From positions 494,171 through 558,170 of the forward strand of contig CAWCGF010000039.1 in NCBI GenBank assembly GCA_963794955.1: 64,000 nucleotides of DNA, read 5' to 3'. The notes beneath the pieces are model-generated. The model was not told the origin of the DNA and did no database searches. It saw only the letters and a list, made by a program, of their open reading frames with translations. Of this stretch, positions 7,798-15,362 are shown piece by piece. Position 1 is the stretch's first letter, and each line of letters opens with the position of its first letter. Made by a program: the position numbers and the translations under genes. Origin of the DNA: JAFDVL01 sp963794955 (GTDB lineage: Bacteria > Acidobacteriota > Blastocatellia > RBC074).

Positions 7798-9606
7798 CTA
7801 CAATATTTTGATCTTTACCGTATTGCTGAACGGCCCGGTATTCGCCGTTACATACAAGCCGATCTCGCCCGCCCCCGCTAAACTGCGCGGTAGACGCAGG
7901 TTGATTTGATCTACGCCAACGAAGGTAGGCTGTGCGCCTGCATAGTCTGCGGGAACCGGAATGAACGTCGTCGCATTGAGTTTAAAATAACCTGTAACAG
8001 GATTCAGCGCGGTATTCCAATTACGCACGCCCGTGCCGAATAAAATTAAAAACACCTGATCGCTTTCCGGGCCGAGATCAATGGGAACCGTCGTCCAGGT
8101 GGAGCCATTGAACTGACCGATGATCTCAATGCTTTGTGAGCCATTCGCCCGCACGCGCTGGACATACGCCGCCGGGACGCCGCTGCCGATATTGCCCATC
8201 GTATCGGCTGTAAACAAACCGAAGGCACCAGCGGTAATATTCGCCGTCGCATAAGTAAGCGTGCCATTCTCACTTTTCACGGTGAGGTAAGCCCAGCCCG
8301 TCGCCGTCCCCATCGGAACTTGATAATTGATCTGCCCGCTGGATACAAAAAAGAGCGGGGCAAGGCGTTCGACTCCCAGACTGTCTTTGACCGTCACGGT
8401 CGTGCCGGCCAAACTCGTGGGTAGTGGGATCATCGTCGCAGCAGCATTGCCTGTGGCCAGGGAAGTGCCGAAAATCGTCGCGATGGACTCCGGCGCATGC
8501 GCATTGACGGGACGATAATCGGCACCGGAAACGCTGATATTCGTGACCGGTTGTACCGTGCTGATGGAAACTCCGCCCGTAGACGCGTTGGCCGCAAACA
8601 GCGTCGTGCCGCTGACGGCTAAAGCGTTCGCGCCGAGCAAACCATAGCTGGACGCCAGCCAACTGAACCCGTTATCTGTTGAAACGCTAACGCCATAGAG
8701 TGCGCCATCCAGCCCTACGCCTGAGGCATAAAAAGCAGAAACCGCAGGAAGATATTGGACATTCAAGACTCTCAGCGGCAAGCGATCAGATAAAACCCAG
8801 GTCGTGCCACTATCCGTTGAGCGATAAAGACCGTCCGACGTGGCGGCCAGTATCGTGGCACCATTAACGGCAATTGAATAGACCAAAAAGGGCGGGTTGA
8901 CCGCAGTGGTAGTGTTGCCACCCGTGGCTTTCCAGGTTGCGCCTTTATCTGACGAGCGGTAAATGTGGCGCGGATCATTCACTACCAATTGCCCACCCGC
9001 TAATAAATCATTGCCACTAATTGTCAAAGAATACACTTGTGCGGTTTCGGAAAGCCCTGTATTGACCGCCTTCCAGGTGGTGCCGCTCAAGGAAAAGACG
9101 CCACCGCCAAACGTGCCCGCATACACGTCAGTGCCATTCGCTGCGAGCGAAATAACTACCGGATGCGTCAGGCCAGTATTCAAGGCCGTCCAGTTCGTAC
9201 CATCGGTCGAGCGGAAGACACCGCCGCCATTGGTTCCGGCATAAATCGTTGTGCCGCCAACCGCTAAGGAACGAACATCGGTGGTCGTTAATCCCGTGTT
9301 GACCTGCATCCAGGTCGTGCCGTTGTCTGTGGTACTCCACACGCCCGTGCTTGTTCCGGCAAAAACTGTCGTGCCATTAACAGCCAGCACGCGCACTTTG
9401 GCCTCGGCGGTCAGCGTCGTGTTCGTCCATTGACCCGGCGCAGGCTGGGCGTAGACGTTGGTGGCGCTCCAACTTGCGAGCAAACAAATAAGGAAGGAAA
9501 AAAACAAAATTGCAGACCGGGGGCGAGATGAATTGTACAAGGTAACTTCTCCTGTATGGGTGGAATTGTTGGCAACCAAATGAGTGATTGATGGATGCGT
9601 ATTCAC
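7798..9606 (-). CDS. Secreted beta-propeller (BNR/Ycf48-like) protein with TIGR03437 C-terminal module
   Basis: 602 residues. After an N-terminal stretch and hydrophobic export signal (AILFFSFLICLLASW) come repeated units of the form STDNGTTWMQVNTGL / SSDKGATWKATGG, typical of BNR/sortilin-like propellers. The last about 240 residues (from VSGADYRPVNAHAPESIATIFG to LPRSLAGAGEIGLYVTANTG) match the acidobacterial module known as TIGR03437: LAPLFFVSSGQINYQVP, VFLILFGTGVRN and VDQINLRLP. Likely extracytoplasmic; role unknown. The same module ends the subtilisin at 50931-53627. The signal sequence is about 30 residues in from the first ATG, so an internal start is possible. Confidence 0.85.
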   Translation of the reverse strand: MNTHPSITHLVANNSTHTGEVTLYNSSRPRSAILFFSFLICLLASWSATNVYAQPAPGQWTNTTLTAEAKVRVLAVNGTTVFAGTSTGVWSTTDNGTTWMQVNTGLTTTDVRSLAVGGTTIYAGTNGGGVFRSTDGTNWTALNTGLTHPVVISLAANGTDVYAGTFGGGVFSLSGTTWKAVNTGLSETAQVYSLTISGNDLLAGGQLVVNDPRHIYRSSDKGATWKATGGNTTTAVNPPFLVYSIAVNGATILAATSDGLYRSTDSGTTWVLSDRLPLRVLNVQYLPAVSAFYASGVGLDGALYGVSVSTDNGFSWLASSYGLLGANALAVSGTTLFAANASTGGVSISTVQPVTNISVSGADYRPVNAHAPESIATIFGTSLATGNAAATMIPLPTSLAGTTVTVKDSLGVERLAPLFFVSSGQINYQVPMGTATGWAYLTVKSENGTLTYATANITAGAFGLFTADTMGNIGSGVPAAYVQRVRANGSQSIEIIGQFNGSTWTTVPIDLGPESDQVFLILFGTGVRNWNTALNPVTGYFKLNATTFIPVPADYAGAQPTFVGVDQINLRLPRSLAGAGEIGLYVTANTGPFSNTVKIKIL

Positions 9607-9723
9607 TAAAGCAAGGGATTTTACACTGACACCAGCCGCGGAGAAAGGGAACGGCTATTTCTTTTTTTGGGTGGGTGGAGTCAAGAGCGTGAATCGTCGT
9701 CGTATGAGATAGCTCTTTCACGC

Positions 9724-9888
9724 TCAATCCACAAAAGCAAAATACATTCCCACGACCGCCAACATGAAAGCCCAGATAACCACAATAAAAGTCAGCGGCT
9801 TTTGTAGCACACGCTTCAGCCAGGAAGCTTTTTCGCTTTGCGAAACGGGAGAAAAAGATAGCGGGGCATTCATCGTTTTACGGCTCAT
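9724..9888 (-). CDS. Small single-pass membrane protein (54 aa)
   Basis: Minus-strand frame from ATG 9888 to TGA 9724 encoding 54 residues. The first 30 are polar and basic (MSRKTMNAPLSFSPVS.., KRVLQK) and the last 20 form one hydrophobic helix (FIVVIWAFMLAVVGMYFAFV). This topology is typical of real small membrane proteins. It lies between the secreted glycine-zipper gene, from which it is separated by a palindrome, and the propeller gene, all on the same strand. A 9-bp inverted repeat (gagcgtgaa/ttcacgctc) just past the stop could serve as 3' structure. No homology is recognised. Confidence 0.5.
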   Translation of the reverse strand: MSRKTMNAPLSFSPVSQSEKASWLKRVLQKPLTFIVVIWAFMLAVVGMYFAFVD

Positions 9889-9900
9889 TGGAAAAGGTTC

Positions 9901-9960
9901 AGCAAATTTTCCCGTTTGCTGCTGCCTCCCATCAAGGCAGCCAACGGGAAAGTTTGTTGC
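9901..9960. repeat. Degenerate palindrome related to the AGCAAACT family
   Basis: Arms about 9901-9920 (AGCAAATTTTCCCGTTTGCT) and 9941-9960 (CCAACGGGAAAGTTTGTTGC) are imperfect reverse complements around a short spacer containing GCTGCCT..AGGCAGC. The general layout is that of the copies at 3735 and 15261. Confidence 0.65.
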
Positions 9961-9973
9961 ACATCAATCTAAC

Positions 9974-10648
9974 CTATCGAGAACGCACACTATCACTCTC
10001 AAAGACGGGAATAGTCATCGCACGCTCAAACCGGATGCGCAGAAGTGTTCCGGTCTGGAGTTTAATGTCATTGCCTTTCGTCATCAGCACCCCACCAACT
10101 GCGCCCGCGCCTATCGCCCCCACTGCCCCGCCGATACCGCCGCCTGCTGCGCCGATAATCATCCCGCCTAAACCGCCGATCCCTGCGCCCGTTCCCGCAT
10201 TGCGCGCGGTGCGCCCGCCCGAACGTCCGGCGCTCACTTTGCCTTCATCATCCTTCGACTTGAGCTTCTCATCATTCGCGTAATCATCAATCGCAGTGAC
10301 GATGGTCGAGACTTTTTCGATCCCGTATGGCATCCGCGCCTTATCGAAAACAAGCGTGAGAGAAGCCCCTTTTTGCGGACGCTTCGCGGCTTGCACTTGC
10401 GTTACGCGTCCGATGAATTCCGTCCCCCGGGGAATGACAACGCGCCCGTCTTCCGACCGCACGGATTCATGCAAAGTGGCCAGCACTTCATCGCCCACTT
10501 CACTGAGCTTGGAACTCAGTTGCGTTTGCAGCGCAAGCTTAGCGGTTGTGCCTTCCGCCAGGACGGCATTGTCAGTGCTTGATGACTGCGCCAAGGCCAG
10601 CGCACTGAAACTCAGCAACAAGGAAAGAAACGAAAAGATTGTTCTCAT
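9974..10648 (-). CDS. Secreted protein with Gly-rich (glycine-zipper-like) segment
   Basis: 224 residues with a clear signal peptide (MRTIFSFLSLLLSFSALALAQ). The middle part (LSEVGDEVLATLHESVRSEDGRVVIPRGTEFIGRVTQVQAAKR) resembles a small beta-barrel region seen in envelope-exposed proteins that handle a range of set points. The segment GTGAGIGGLGGMIIGAAGGGIGGAVGAIGAGAVGG is a glycine-zipper-like stretch that could insert in or associate with membrane. It closes with LQTGTLLRIRFERAM. No function can be named. Both downstream and upstream neighbours on the strand are also exported proteins. Confidence 0.8.
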   Translation of the reverse strand: MRTIFSFLSLLLSFSALALAQSSSTDNAVLAEGTTAKLALQTQLSSKLSEVGDEVLATLHESVRSEDGRVVIPRGTEFIGRVTQVQAAKRPQKGASLTLVFDKARMPYGIEKVSTIVTAIDDYANDEKLKSKDDEGKVSAGRSGGRTARNAGTGAGIGGLGGMIIGAAGGGIGGAVGAIGAGAVGGVLMTKGNDIKLQTGTLLRIRFERAMTIPVFESDSVRSR

Positions 10649-10680
10649 ACTGCTCCTACTTTCTCTTCGGGTTTTACAAA

Positions 10681-11580
10681 TTAATCTTCCTCACGGTGCC
10701 GCTTGGGGCCGTCTGGCCCTGGCCTCCGTTGATCTTCGCTAAGGGTGTAATCGGTGGGCGGCTGAAAGAGCGTGGGCGCAGGTTCGCTGCGATTGATGTT
10801 CGTCAGCCGATAGGTGTATTCGCCCAGGCGTGGATCACGATGTTTGCGCAAAATAACTTCCTGCAAAACGGGCGAGTACCATCGCTCAGAAATGATTTCG
10901 AGCGGCTTATCATTGCCCATCTGCCCAACGGGAATCGTAATCGTAGTGCGCGTCCCTTCGGCTTCAACGCCTTCGATAATCTGCTTCCCCAGGGACTCGG
11001 TTTGGAGTTCACTGCCGCCCTCCCGTCGCATGAGAGGCCGAGACATTCCGCCGCCGGATGGTGGGGCACCGCGAAATTGCATCTTGCGCGCTTTCAGATT
11101 CTTCGTATCCAGCATGTAGCTCACGCCCGCCACCGGGTCATCAATGAAAATCATAGACGGAGCATCGGTCGCAGTAGCGAAGCCGCCAATATTATTCAGC
11201 TTCTGTTCGCGGCGCGTGCGACCTTCGCCGTCGCGATAAAGCTGGGCGGTTGTTTTGCGTGTCGTTTTGCTGCCATCCATCAGTGGCTGCACCGATTCGG
11301 TTTCCGCGACGGCGCTATAGGGCGCGCCTTTCACCAACTTGTGATTGAAACGCTGCTCGGCAGAAAGAAAGCGGAACGAGGCATCCGGCGCGGGTCGTGG
11401 GCCGGGCGGACGCGATGATTGCTCGCCCGGCGGCACTTCGCGTTTCGAGTCCGGCAAAAAGCCGCCCGTATTAGGCATTCGGCCTTTCCCCGGCCCACGC
11501 CCTTGCGCCCAACCGGTGAGACTCATAATTGACATTAAGGTTATGAGGGCAATTGTCTTGCTACTGTAATTTCTCTTCAT
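10681..11580 (-). CDS. Secreted hypothetical protein
   Basis: 299 residues with an N-terminal signal (MKRNYSSKTIALITLMSIMSLTGWAQ), a Pro/Gly/Arg-rich segment to about residue 70, and a folded region with ETESVQPLMDGSKTTRKTTAQLYRDGEGRTRREQ. This last pattern is common in acidobacterial exported proteins of unknown function. A later part reads VEAEGTRTTITIPVGQMGNDKPLEIISERWYSP. The gap to the next gene downstream (ending 10648) is only 32 bases, so the two may be co-transcribed. No enzyme motif recognised. Confidence 0.8.
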   Translation of the reverse strand: MKRNYSSKTIALITLMSIMSLTGWAQGRGPGKGRMPNTGGFLPDSKREVPPGEQSSRPPGPRPAPDASFRFLSAEQRFNHKLVKGAPYSAVAETESVQPLMDGSKTTRKTTAQLYRDGEGRTRREQKLNNIGGFATATDAPSMIFIDDPVAGVSYMLDTKNLKARKMQFRGAPPSGGGMSRPLMRREGGSELQTESLGKQIIEGVEAEGTRTTITIPVGQMGNDKPLEIISERWYSPVLQEVILRKHRDPRLGEYTYRLTNINRSEPAPTLFQPPTDYTLSEDQRRPGPDGPKRHREED

Positions 11581-11632
11581 ATTTCGATCTCCTTAATTAT
11601 ACTGCGCACGGGCACAATCTGAACATTTTCAA

Positions 11633-11698
11633 CGCCAGGGCACAAAGCAGGCTAATGAAATCCGGTGCTTTGTCGCTTTGCTGCTTTGCGCCTTGGCG
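11633..11698. repeat. Inverted repeat between the secreted gene and the anti-sigma gene
   Basis: Arms 11633-11650 and 11681-11698 match in 16 of 18 positions (CGCCAGGGCACAAAGCAG against CTGCTTTGCGCCTTGGCG). A third partial repeat, gtgctttgtcgctttg, lies in the loop. It is another member of the long-arm intergenic palindrome class with its own arm sequence. Confidence 0.7.
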
Positions 11699-11726
11699 GT
11701 AAATCCATGATTCAATTTATGCCCGT

Positions 11727-12401
11727 TCACGGTATAGAACTCTTGTCTAGCGTACGGACAAAGCGAATGGCCAGCGCCAAGCCGTCGTCTCCCACGATCA
11801 CGTCCGCTTTCACCAATTCGCTGGTGAATTCATTATCAACGGGAAAGCCCAAGGCCAACATCGCGGAACGAGGCATTTCCACGCGCACGACCTGTCCACT
11901 TTGTTCTTCACTATCCGCCACGTAGGTCAAAGGCAGGTAATCGGTAGCGATTTCGCTATCCTCTGGCAGGGGCACCGCACGTCGTGCTTTTGTGGACGTT
12001 GCCAGCAGCGGTTTCGCCACAACCTTGTTTTTTGCCGGAGGCACCGGCGGCACACTCGCTTCTGTCACAATCACGCTCGGCGCAGGCTGTTCGTATGCGA
12101 CAAGAGGCGCAGCGGGCGGAGCCTGTAACCAACGCCAGCCCGCCAACGTCAGCAAGGCAAGGGCGACACCGGTCAGCGCCCAGCGCCATTGCCGTGCCCA
12201 GTCCCATCGCTTGCCTGCTTCGACAAATACTGAAGTCCGCGCCGCGCGCTCATCCTCAATGCGAGCGCGCAGACGCGGATATAAAAACGGTGCATTAAGC
12301 GCCGCATTAACCTCCTGGTCACTGGCACGCGCGGCGTTGATGACATCCCGACAGAATTCATCCAACGTCTCGTCTGCTGGTTGGTGCGTGATTTTGTTCA
12401 T
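11727..12401 (-). CDS. Putative anti-sigma factor, single-pass membrane protein
   Basis: 224 residues. The N-terminal 80 are soluble and helical (ETLDEFCRDVINAARASDQEVNAALNAPFLYPRLRARIEDERA), followed by one transmembrane helix (WALTGVALALLTLAGWRWL) and a Pro/Val/Lys-rich periplasmic part ending in a small domain (QVVRVEMPRSAMLALGFPVDNEFTSELVKADVIVGDDG). It starts 11 bases after the end of the ECF sigma gene, the usual sigma/anti-sigma arrangement. The canonical zinc-binding ZAS motif HxxxCxxC is not present. The assignment therefore rests on topology and neighbourhood. Confidence 0.65.
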   Translation of the reverse strand: MNKITHQPADETLDEFCRDVINAARASDQEVNAALNAPFLYPRLRARIEDERAARTSVFVEAGKRWDWARQWRWALTGVALALLTLAGWRWLQAPPAAPLVAYEQPAPSVIVTEASVPPVPPAKNKVVAKPLLATSTKARRAVPLPEDSEIATDYLPLTYVADSEEQSGQVVRVEMPRSAMLALGFPVDNEFTSELVKADVIVGDDGLALAIRFVRTLDKSSIP

Positions 12402-12412
12402 ATAGCCACCTG

Positions 12413-13018
12413 TTATCGAAACCGTTTCATCGCACGTTGTAAGAGTTTTCGTGCTTTATGCGTTCGCCCTTTCACTTTGGAAACCGACCAGCCCAGCATT
12501 GCACCAATCTCCGCCACCGACCATTCAGCCTCATAAAGTAAGGTCAGCGCCAGACGGTCTTCCGGTACCAGTCGAGCGAGCAGTTTCTGGGCCAAATCGC
12601 GTGAAACCGCCTGCCGCTCCACGCTAGGCACATCCCACATGGCCTCCAGCAAGGTTGCCGCCTCGTTTTCGCTCAAATCGCTCATCAGGTTTTCCTGGCG
12701 GCGCTGTGACTTGCGCAACTCGTCCAAACACGTGTTGACGGTGATGCGCTTGAGCCAGGCGGCGAAGGAGTGCGTTTGCCCGCCCTGATATTGCCTGAGT
12801 GCCAGATAAGCCTGACAAAAACTCATCTGGAGTACTTCTTCAATCTGCTCGCGCCGAGGAAAGAAACGTCCACCGATGCCAGCCACCATCCGCTTGTGGC
12901 GCGTGAACAATTCGGCAAAAGCCTCTTCTTCGCCAGCCAGCGCCGCGACAACCAGTTCATCATCTCCAATCAGGGTTTGTTCCAAAGCCGAAGCTACGGC
13001 GACCGTATAAGTCATCAT
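12413..13018 (-). CDS. ECF-type RNA polymerase sigma factor
   Basis: 201 residues. Region 2 is visible as LVVAALAGEEEAFAELFTRHKRMVAGIGGRFF..EEVLQMSFCQAYLALRQYQ..FAAWLKRITVNTCLDELRKSQRR. Region 4 is PEDRLALTLLYEAEWSVAEIGAMLGWSVSKVKGRTHKARKLLQ, a helix-turn-helix for the -35 element. It would direct RNA polymerase to a small regulon controlled by the membrane protein encoded directly downstream. Two ATGs are adjacent (13018 and 13015) and no clear Shine-Dalgarno sequence is seen. Confidence 0.92.
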   Translation of the reverse strand: MMTYTVAVASALEQTLIGDDELVVAALAGEEEAFAELFTRHKRMVAGIGGRFFPRREQIEEVLQMSFCQAYLALRQYQGGQTHSFAAWLKRITVNTCLDELRKSQRRQENLMSDLSENEAATLLEAMWDVPSVERQAVSRDLAQKLLARLVPEDRLALTLLYEAEWSVAEIGAMLGWSVSKVKGRTHKARKLLQRAMKRFR

Positions 13019-13286
13019 TTGTAAGATAAAATTCGTTACCTATCGCAAAACGCAAAGCTGAATCTTCGTGAGAAAAGCTTTCCTCGTTGGTAAAGGCGTG
13101 GGAAAGAGCGAATTGGTTTTGCTTTTTTTATTAGTTTTTTTCATGCGTCGTCAAGCAGATGTCAAAATGTCCCCTTGGCGTTGCCCCCATGAACGTTGCG
13201 AACTTGGGTTTCTGAATGATCGTATCTTTGCCAACCTTCTGCCAGTTATTGAGCGGCGACAAATTCGCTTACCAGGAAAAAGTTAT

Positions 13287-13673
13287 ATGAAAAACTTACG
13301 GCACTTGCACCTCTGGTTCGAAAATGTCTGGATGGCGTTGGGCATCTTGCAGATGCACAAACGGCGCTCGTTCCTGACGGTGCAGGGCTTTATCATCGGT
13401 AGGATGACGGTGATTGTTATTGCGGCGTTTGGTTCCGGCATTGATGCGCGTGTCGCCAAAGAAATTTAATCGTTCGGCACAAATTCGATAGATGTCTACA
13501 AATTTGTCCGGGCTTCAACTTCGCGCCATCTTACGAAGAACCCACCCACAGGCCACTCAGGTTTGACGATACGATGGCAATTCAAAACGAATGCGCGGGG
13601 CCTTGGCTTCGAATTATGGTCAGCCTGGAAAGCCGCCCGCCTTGATCCCATCGAAGCTTTACGGTATGAATAG
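13287..13673 (+). pseudogene. Remnant of a MacB/FtsX-type ABC transporter permease
   Basis: The N-terminus reads MKNLRHLHLWFENVWMALGILQMHKRRSFLTV.. then VIVIAAFGSGIDARVAKEI, the standard first 60 residues of MacB-type permeases. It hits a TAA where a Glu codon is expected, continues SFGTNSIDVYKF, then needs a frame change to give PGFNFAPSYEEPTHRPLRFDDTMAIQNEC. In the original frame it ends with the typical MacB C-terminus SAWKAARLDPIEALRYE before TAG at 13671. About 300 residues of the middle are missing. This is a dead gene with stop, frameshift and internal deletion. The preceding 220 bases hold nothing recognisable. Confidence 0.88.
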
Positions 13674-13746
13674 AGCGTGCAACGAGATTTCTGACTTTCT
13701 ATACATCTGATAGCAGATCATAACCGTAAGTAAGCATGAGGCTGGT

Positions 13747-14334
13747 GTGGAGAAAACGAATTTGTCCCCCTTCGATCCAACGGACGAGCGACAACTGATT
13801 GAACGATTGCGCGCGCATGACCAAGTGGCTATGAACACGATCTATGCGCGTTACTCAAACGTTGTCTATGCTGTAGCCGTGCGGATTATCGGGCAAACAG
13901 CAGAAGCTGAAGACATTGTAGTGGACAGCTTCTGGCAGGTGTGGCAACAGGCCGGCAGCTACGACGCGTCGCGGGGACAATTGCGCACCTGGATTGTAAC
14001 TATCGCGCGGAGCCGGGCGTTGGATCGGCTGCGGGCAATACGGCGGACGCCCACCGTCAGTTCCGATGACGACCTCATCAGCTTGCCGGACGCGCGGGCA
14101 ACGGATAACCCAGAGCAAGACGCCTTGGTTGCTGAGCAATCGGCGCTAATTTACCAGGCGCTGGCAACTTTACCGCGCGAACAACGCGAAGCCCTGGCGC
14201 TCGCTTATTATCGCGGTCTTTCCCAATCGGAAATTGCCGAGCAACTCGGCGAACCACTGGGAACGATCAAAACAAGAATTCGCCTGGGCATGATGAAATT
14301 GCGCGAGCAACTTCAGGCTTTGCAGGGGCATTAA
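13747..14334 (+). CDS. ECF-type RNA polymerase sigma factor (SigK-like group)
   Basis: 195 residues from a GTG start. Region 2 is AHDQVAMNTIYARYSNVVYAVAVRIIGQTAEAEDIVVDSFWQVWQQ, region 2.4 is LRTWIVTIARSRALDRLRAIRR, and region 4 is LPREQREALALAYYRGLSQSEIAEQLGEPLGTIKTRIRLGMMKLREQL. The next gene encodes an RskA-type anti-sigma factor, as usual for SigK-like systems. This pair is divergent from the other ECF pair at 11727-13018. Confidence 0.93.
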   Translation: MEKTNLSPFDPTDERQLIERLRAHDQVAMNTIYARYSNVVYAVAVRIIGQTAEAEDIVVDSFWQVWQQAGSYDASRGQLRTWIVTIARSRALDRLRAIRRTPTVSSDDDLISLPDARATDNPEQDALVAEQSALIYQALATLPREQREALALAYYRGLSQSEIAEQLGEPLGTIKTRIRLGMMKLREQLQALQGH

Positions 14335-14380
14335 CTGGCGACTAAAAACGTGCGGCTCTGGCTGCGCTCCTACTTAAACA

Positions 14381-15196
14381 ATGGACGGGGATAAATTCAC
14401 AGAATTGGCTGCACTATACGCCATCAATGCGCTGGACGGAGAGGAACTGCGTGAGTTTGAGCAGTACCTTCAGACAGCCTCCGCCGAAGAGCAGCGTGAG
14501 ATGCAGGAATTGCGGAACGTCTGGGCAACGTTGCCGCTGGCCCTGCCCCCGCTGTCAGCGCCAGCCCATCTCAAAGCGCGCCTGATGGATCGCATCAACG
14601 AAGATGTCGCGCCGCAACCTGCCCAAGTGCTAGACTTCGCGCCGCGTCCGCCGCGCCGCAGTTTTTTTGATTTCTTCGCCTGGCAACCCGCTTCCGGCTT
14701 GCTGGCGGCAGCCACCTTACTCCTGGCGATCACGAGCGGTTTGCTCTTGTGGCATAACAGTCAGGTCGCGCATGAACGTGATCACCTAGCACAACAATTA
14801 GCGGAACTGTCGCACCTGAATGTAGCCACGCAAAAACAATTGGACGAACTGGTCACGCAAACAACGAAATTCATTTCGCTCGCCGGGAAAGAAGCGCCCA
14901 ATGCCAGCGCGAAAGTCTTTTGGGATACGCACAAAAACGAATGGGTCATGTATATTTTCAACCTGCCTGCGGCCCCGGCAGATAAAGACTATCAACTCTG
15001 GTATGTCACCAGCGATCAGCAAAAAGTCAGCGCCAAAGTGTTCGGAACCGATGCCAAAGGCCGCACTGAATTGCGCATTTCGCTCCCGCAAAATGTCGCG
15101 CCCCGTTTAGCCGCCACGGCTGTCACGCTGGAACCCAAAGGCGGCTCACCACAACCGACCAGCGGGTTATATCTTGTCGGCGCTATCGGAGCGTAA
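14381..15196 (+). CDS. RskA-type anti-sigma factor
   Basis: 271 residues. A short cytosolic anti-sigma domain at the N-terminus (FTELAALYAINALDGEELREFEQYL, a common opening of RskA proteins) is followed by one transmembrane helix (SGLLAAATLLLAITSGLLLW) and a periplasmic domain. That domain has the RskA C-terminal signature KVFWDTHKNEWVMYIFNLPAAPADKDYQLWYVTSDQQKVSAKVF..AVTLEPKGGSPQPTSGLYLVG. It would hold the sigma factor encoded 46 bases upstream at the membrane until regulated proteolysis releases it. Confidence 0.9.
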   Translation: MDGDKFTELAALYAINALDGEELREFEQYLQTASAEEQREMQELRNVWATLPLALPPLSAPAHLKARLMDRINEDVAPQPAQVLDFAPRPPRRSFFDFFAWQPASGLLAAATLLLAITSGLLLWHNSQVAHERDHLAQQLAELSHLNVATQKQLDELVTQTTKFISLAGKEAPNASAKVFWDTHKNEWVMYIFNLPAAPADKDYQLWYVTSDQQKVSAKVFGTDAKGRTELRISLPQNVAPRLAATAVTLEPKGGSPQPTSGLYLVGAIGA

Positions 15197-15260
15197 GTAC
15201 GCTGTAGGGGCTGCCCGCTTGCGCTCCTGCTTCCCGCCAGCTAACATCATTTCCTCTGAA

Positions 15261-15346
15261 AATGTAGAGCAAACTTGCCAGTTTGCTCGTGACAACGAGC
15301 CAGTGCTTTCGTCAGCCTGAGCAAACTGGCAAGTTTGCTCTACATT
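15261..15346. repeat. Palindromic element, AGCAAACT family (copy 2, perfect arms)
   Basis: Arms 15261-15288 and 15319-15346 are perfect 28-bp reverse complements separated by 30 bases. Each arm contains AGCAAACT-TGCC-AGTTTGCT, which can fold on its own. It lies between the anti-sigma gene and the TPR gene, ending 16 bases before the next ATG. Confidence 0.92.
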
Positions 15347-15362
15347 TTGGCATTATCCGCTT

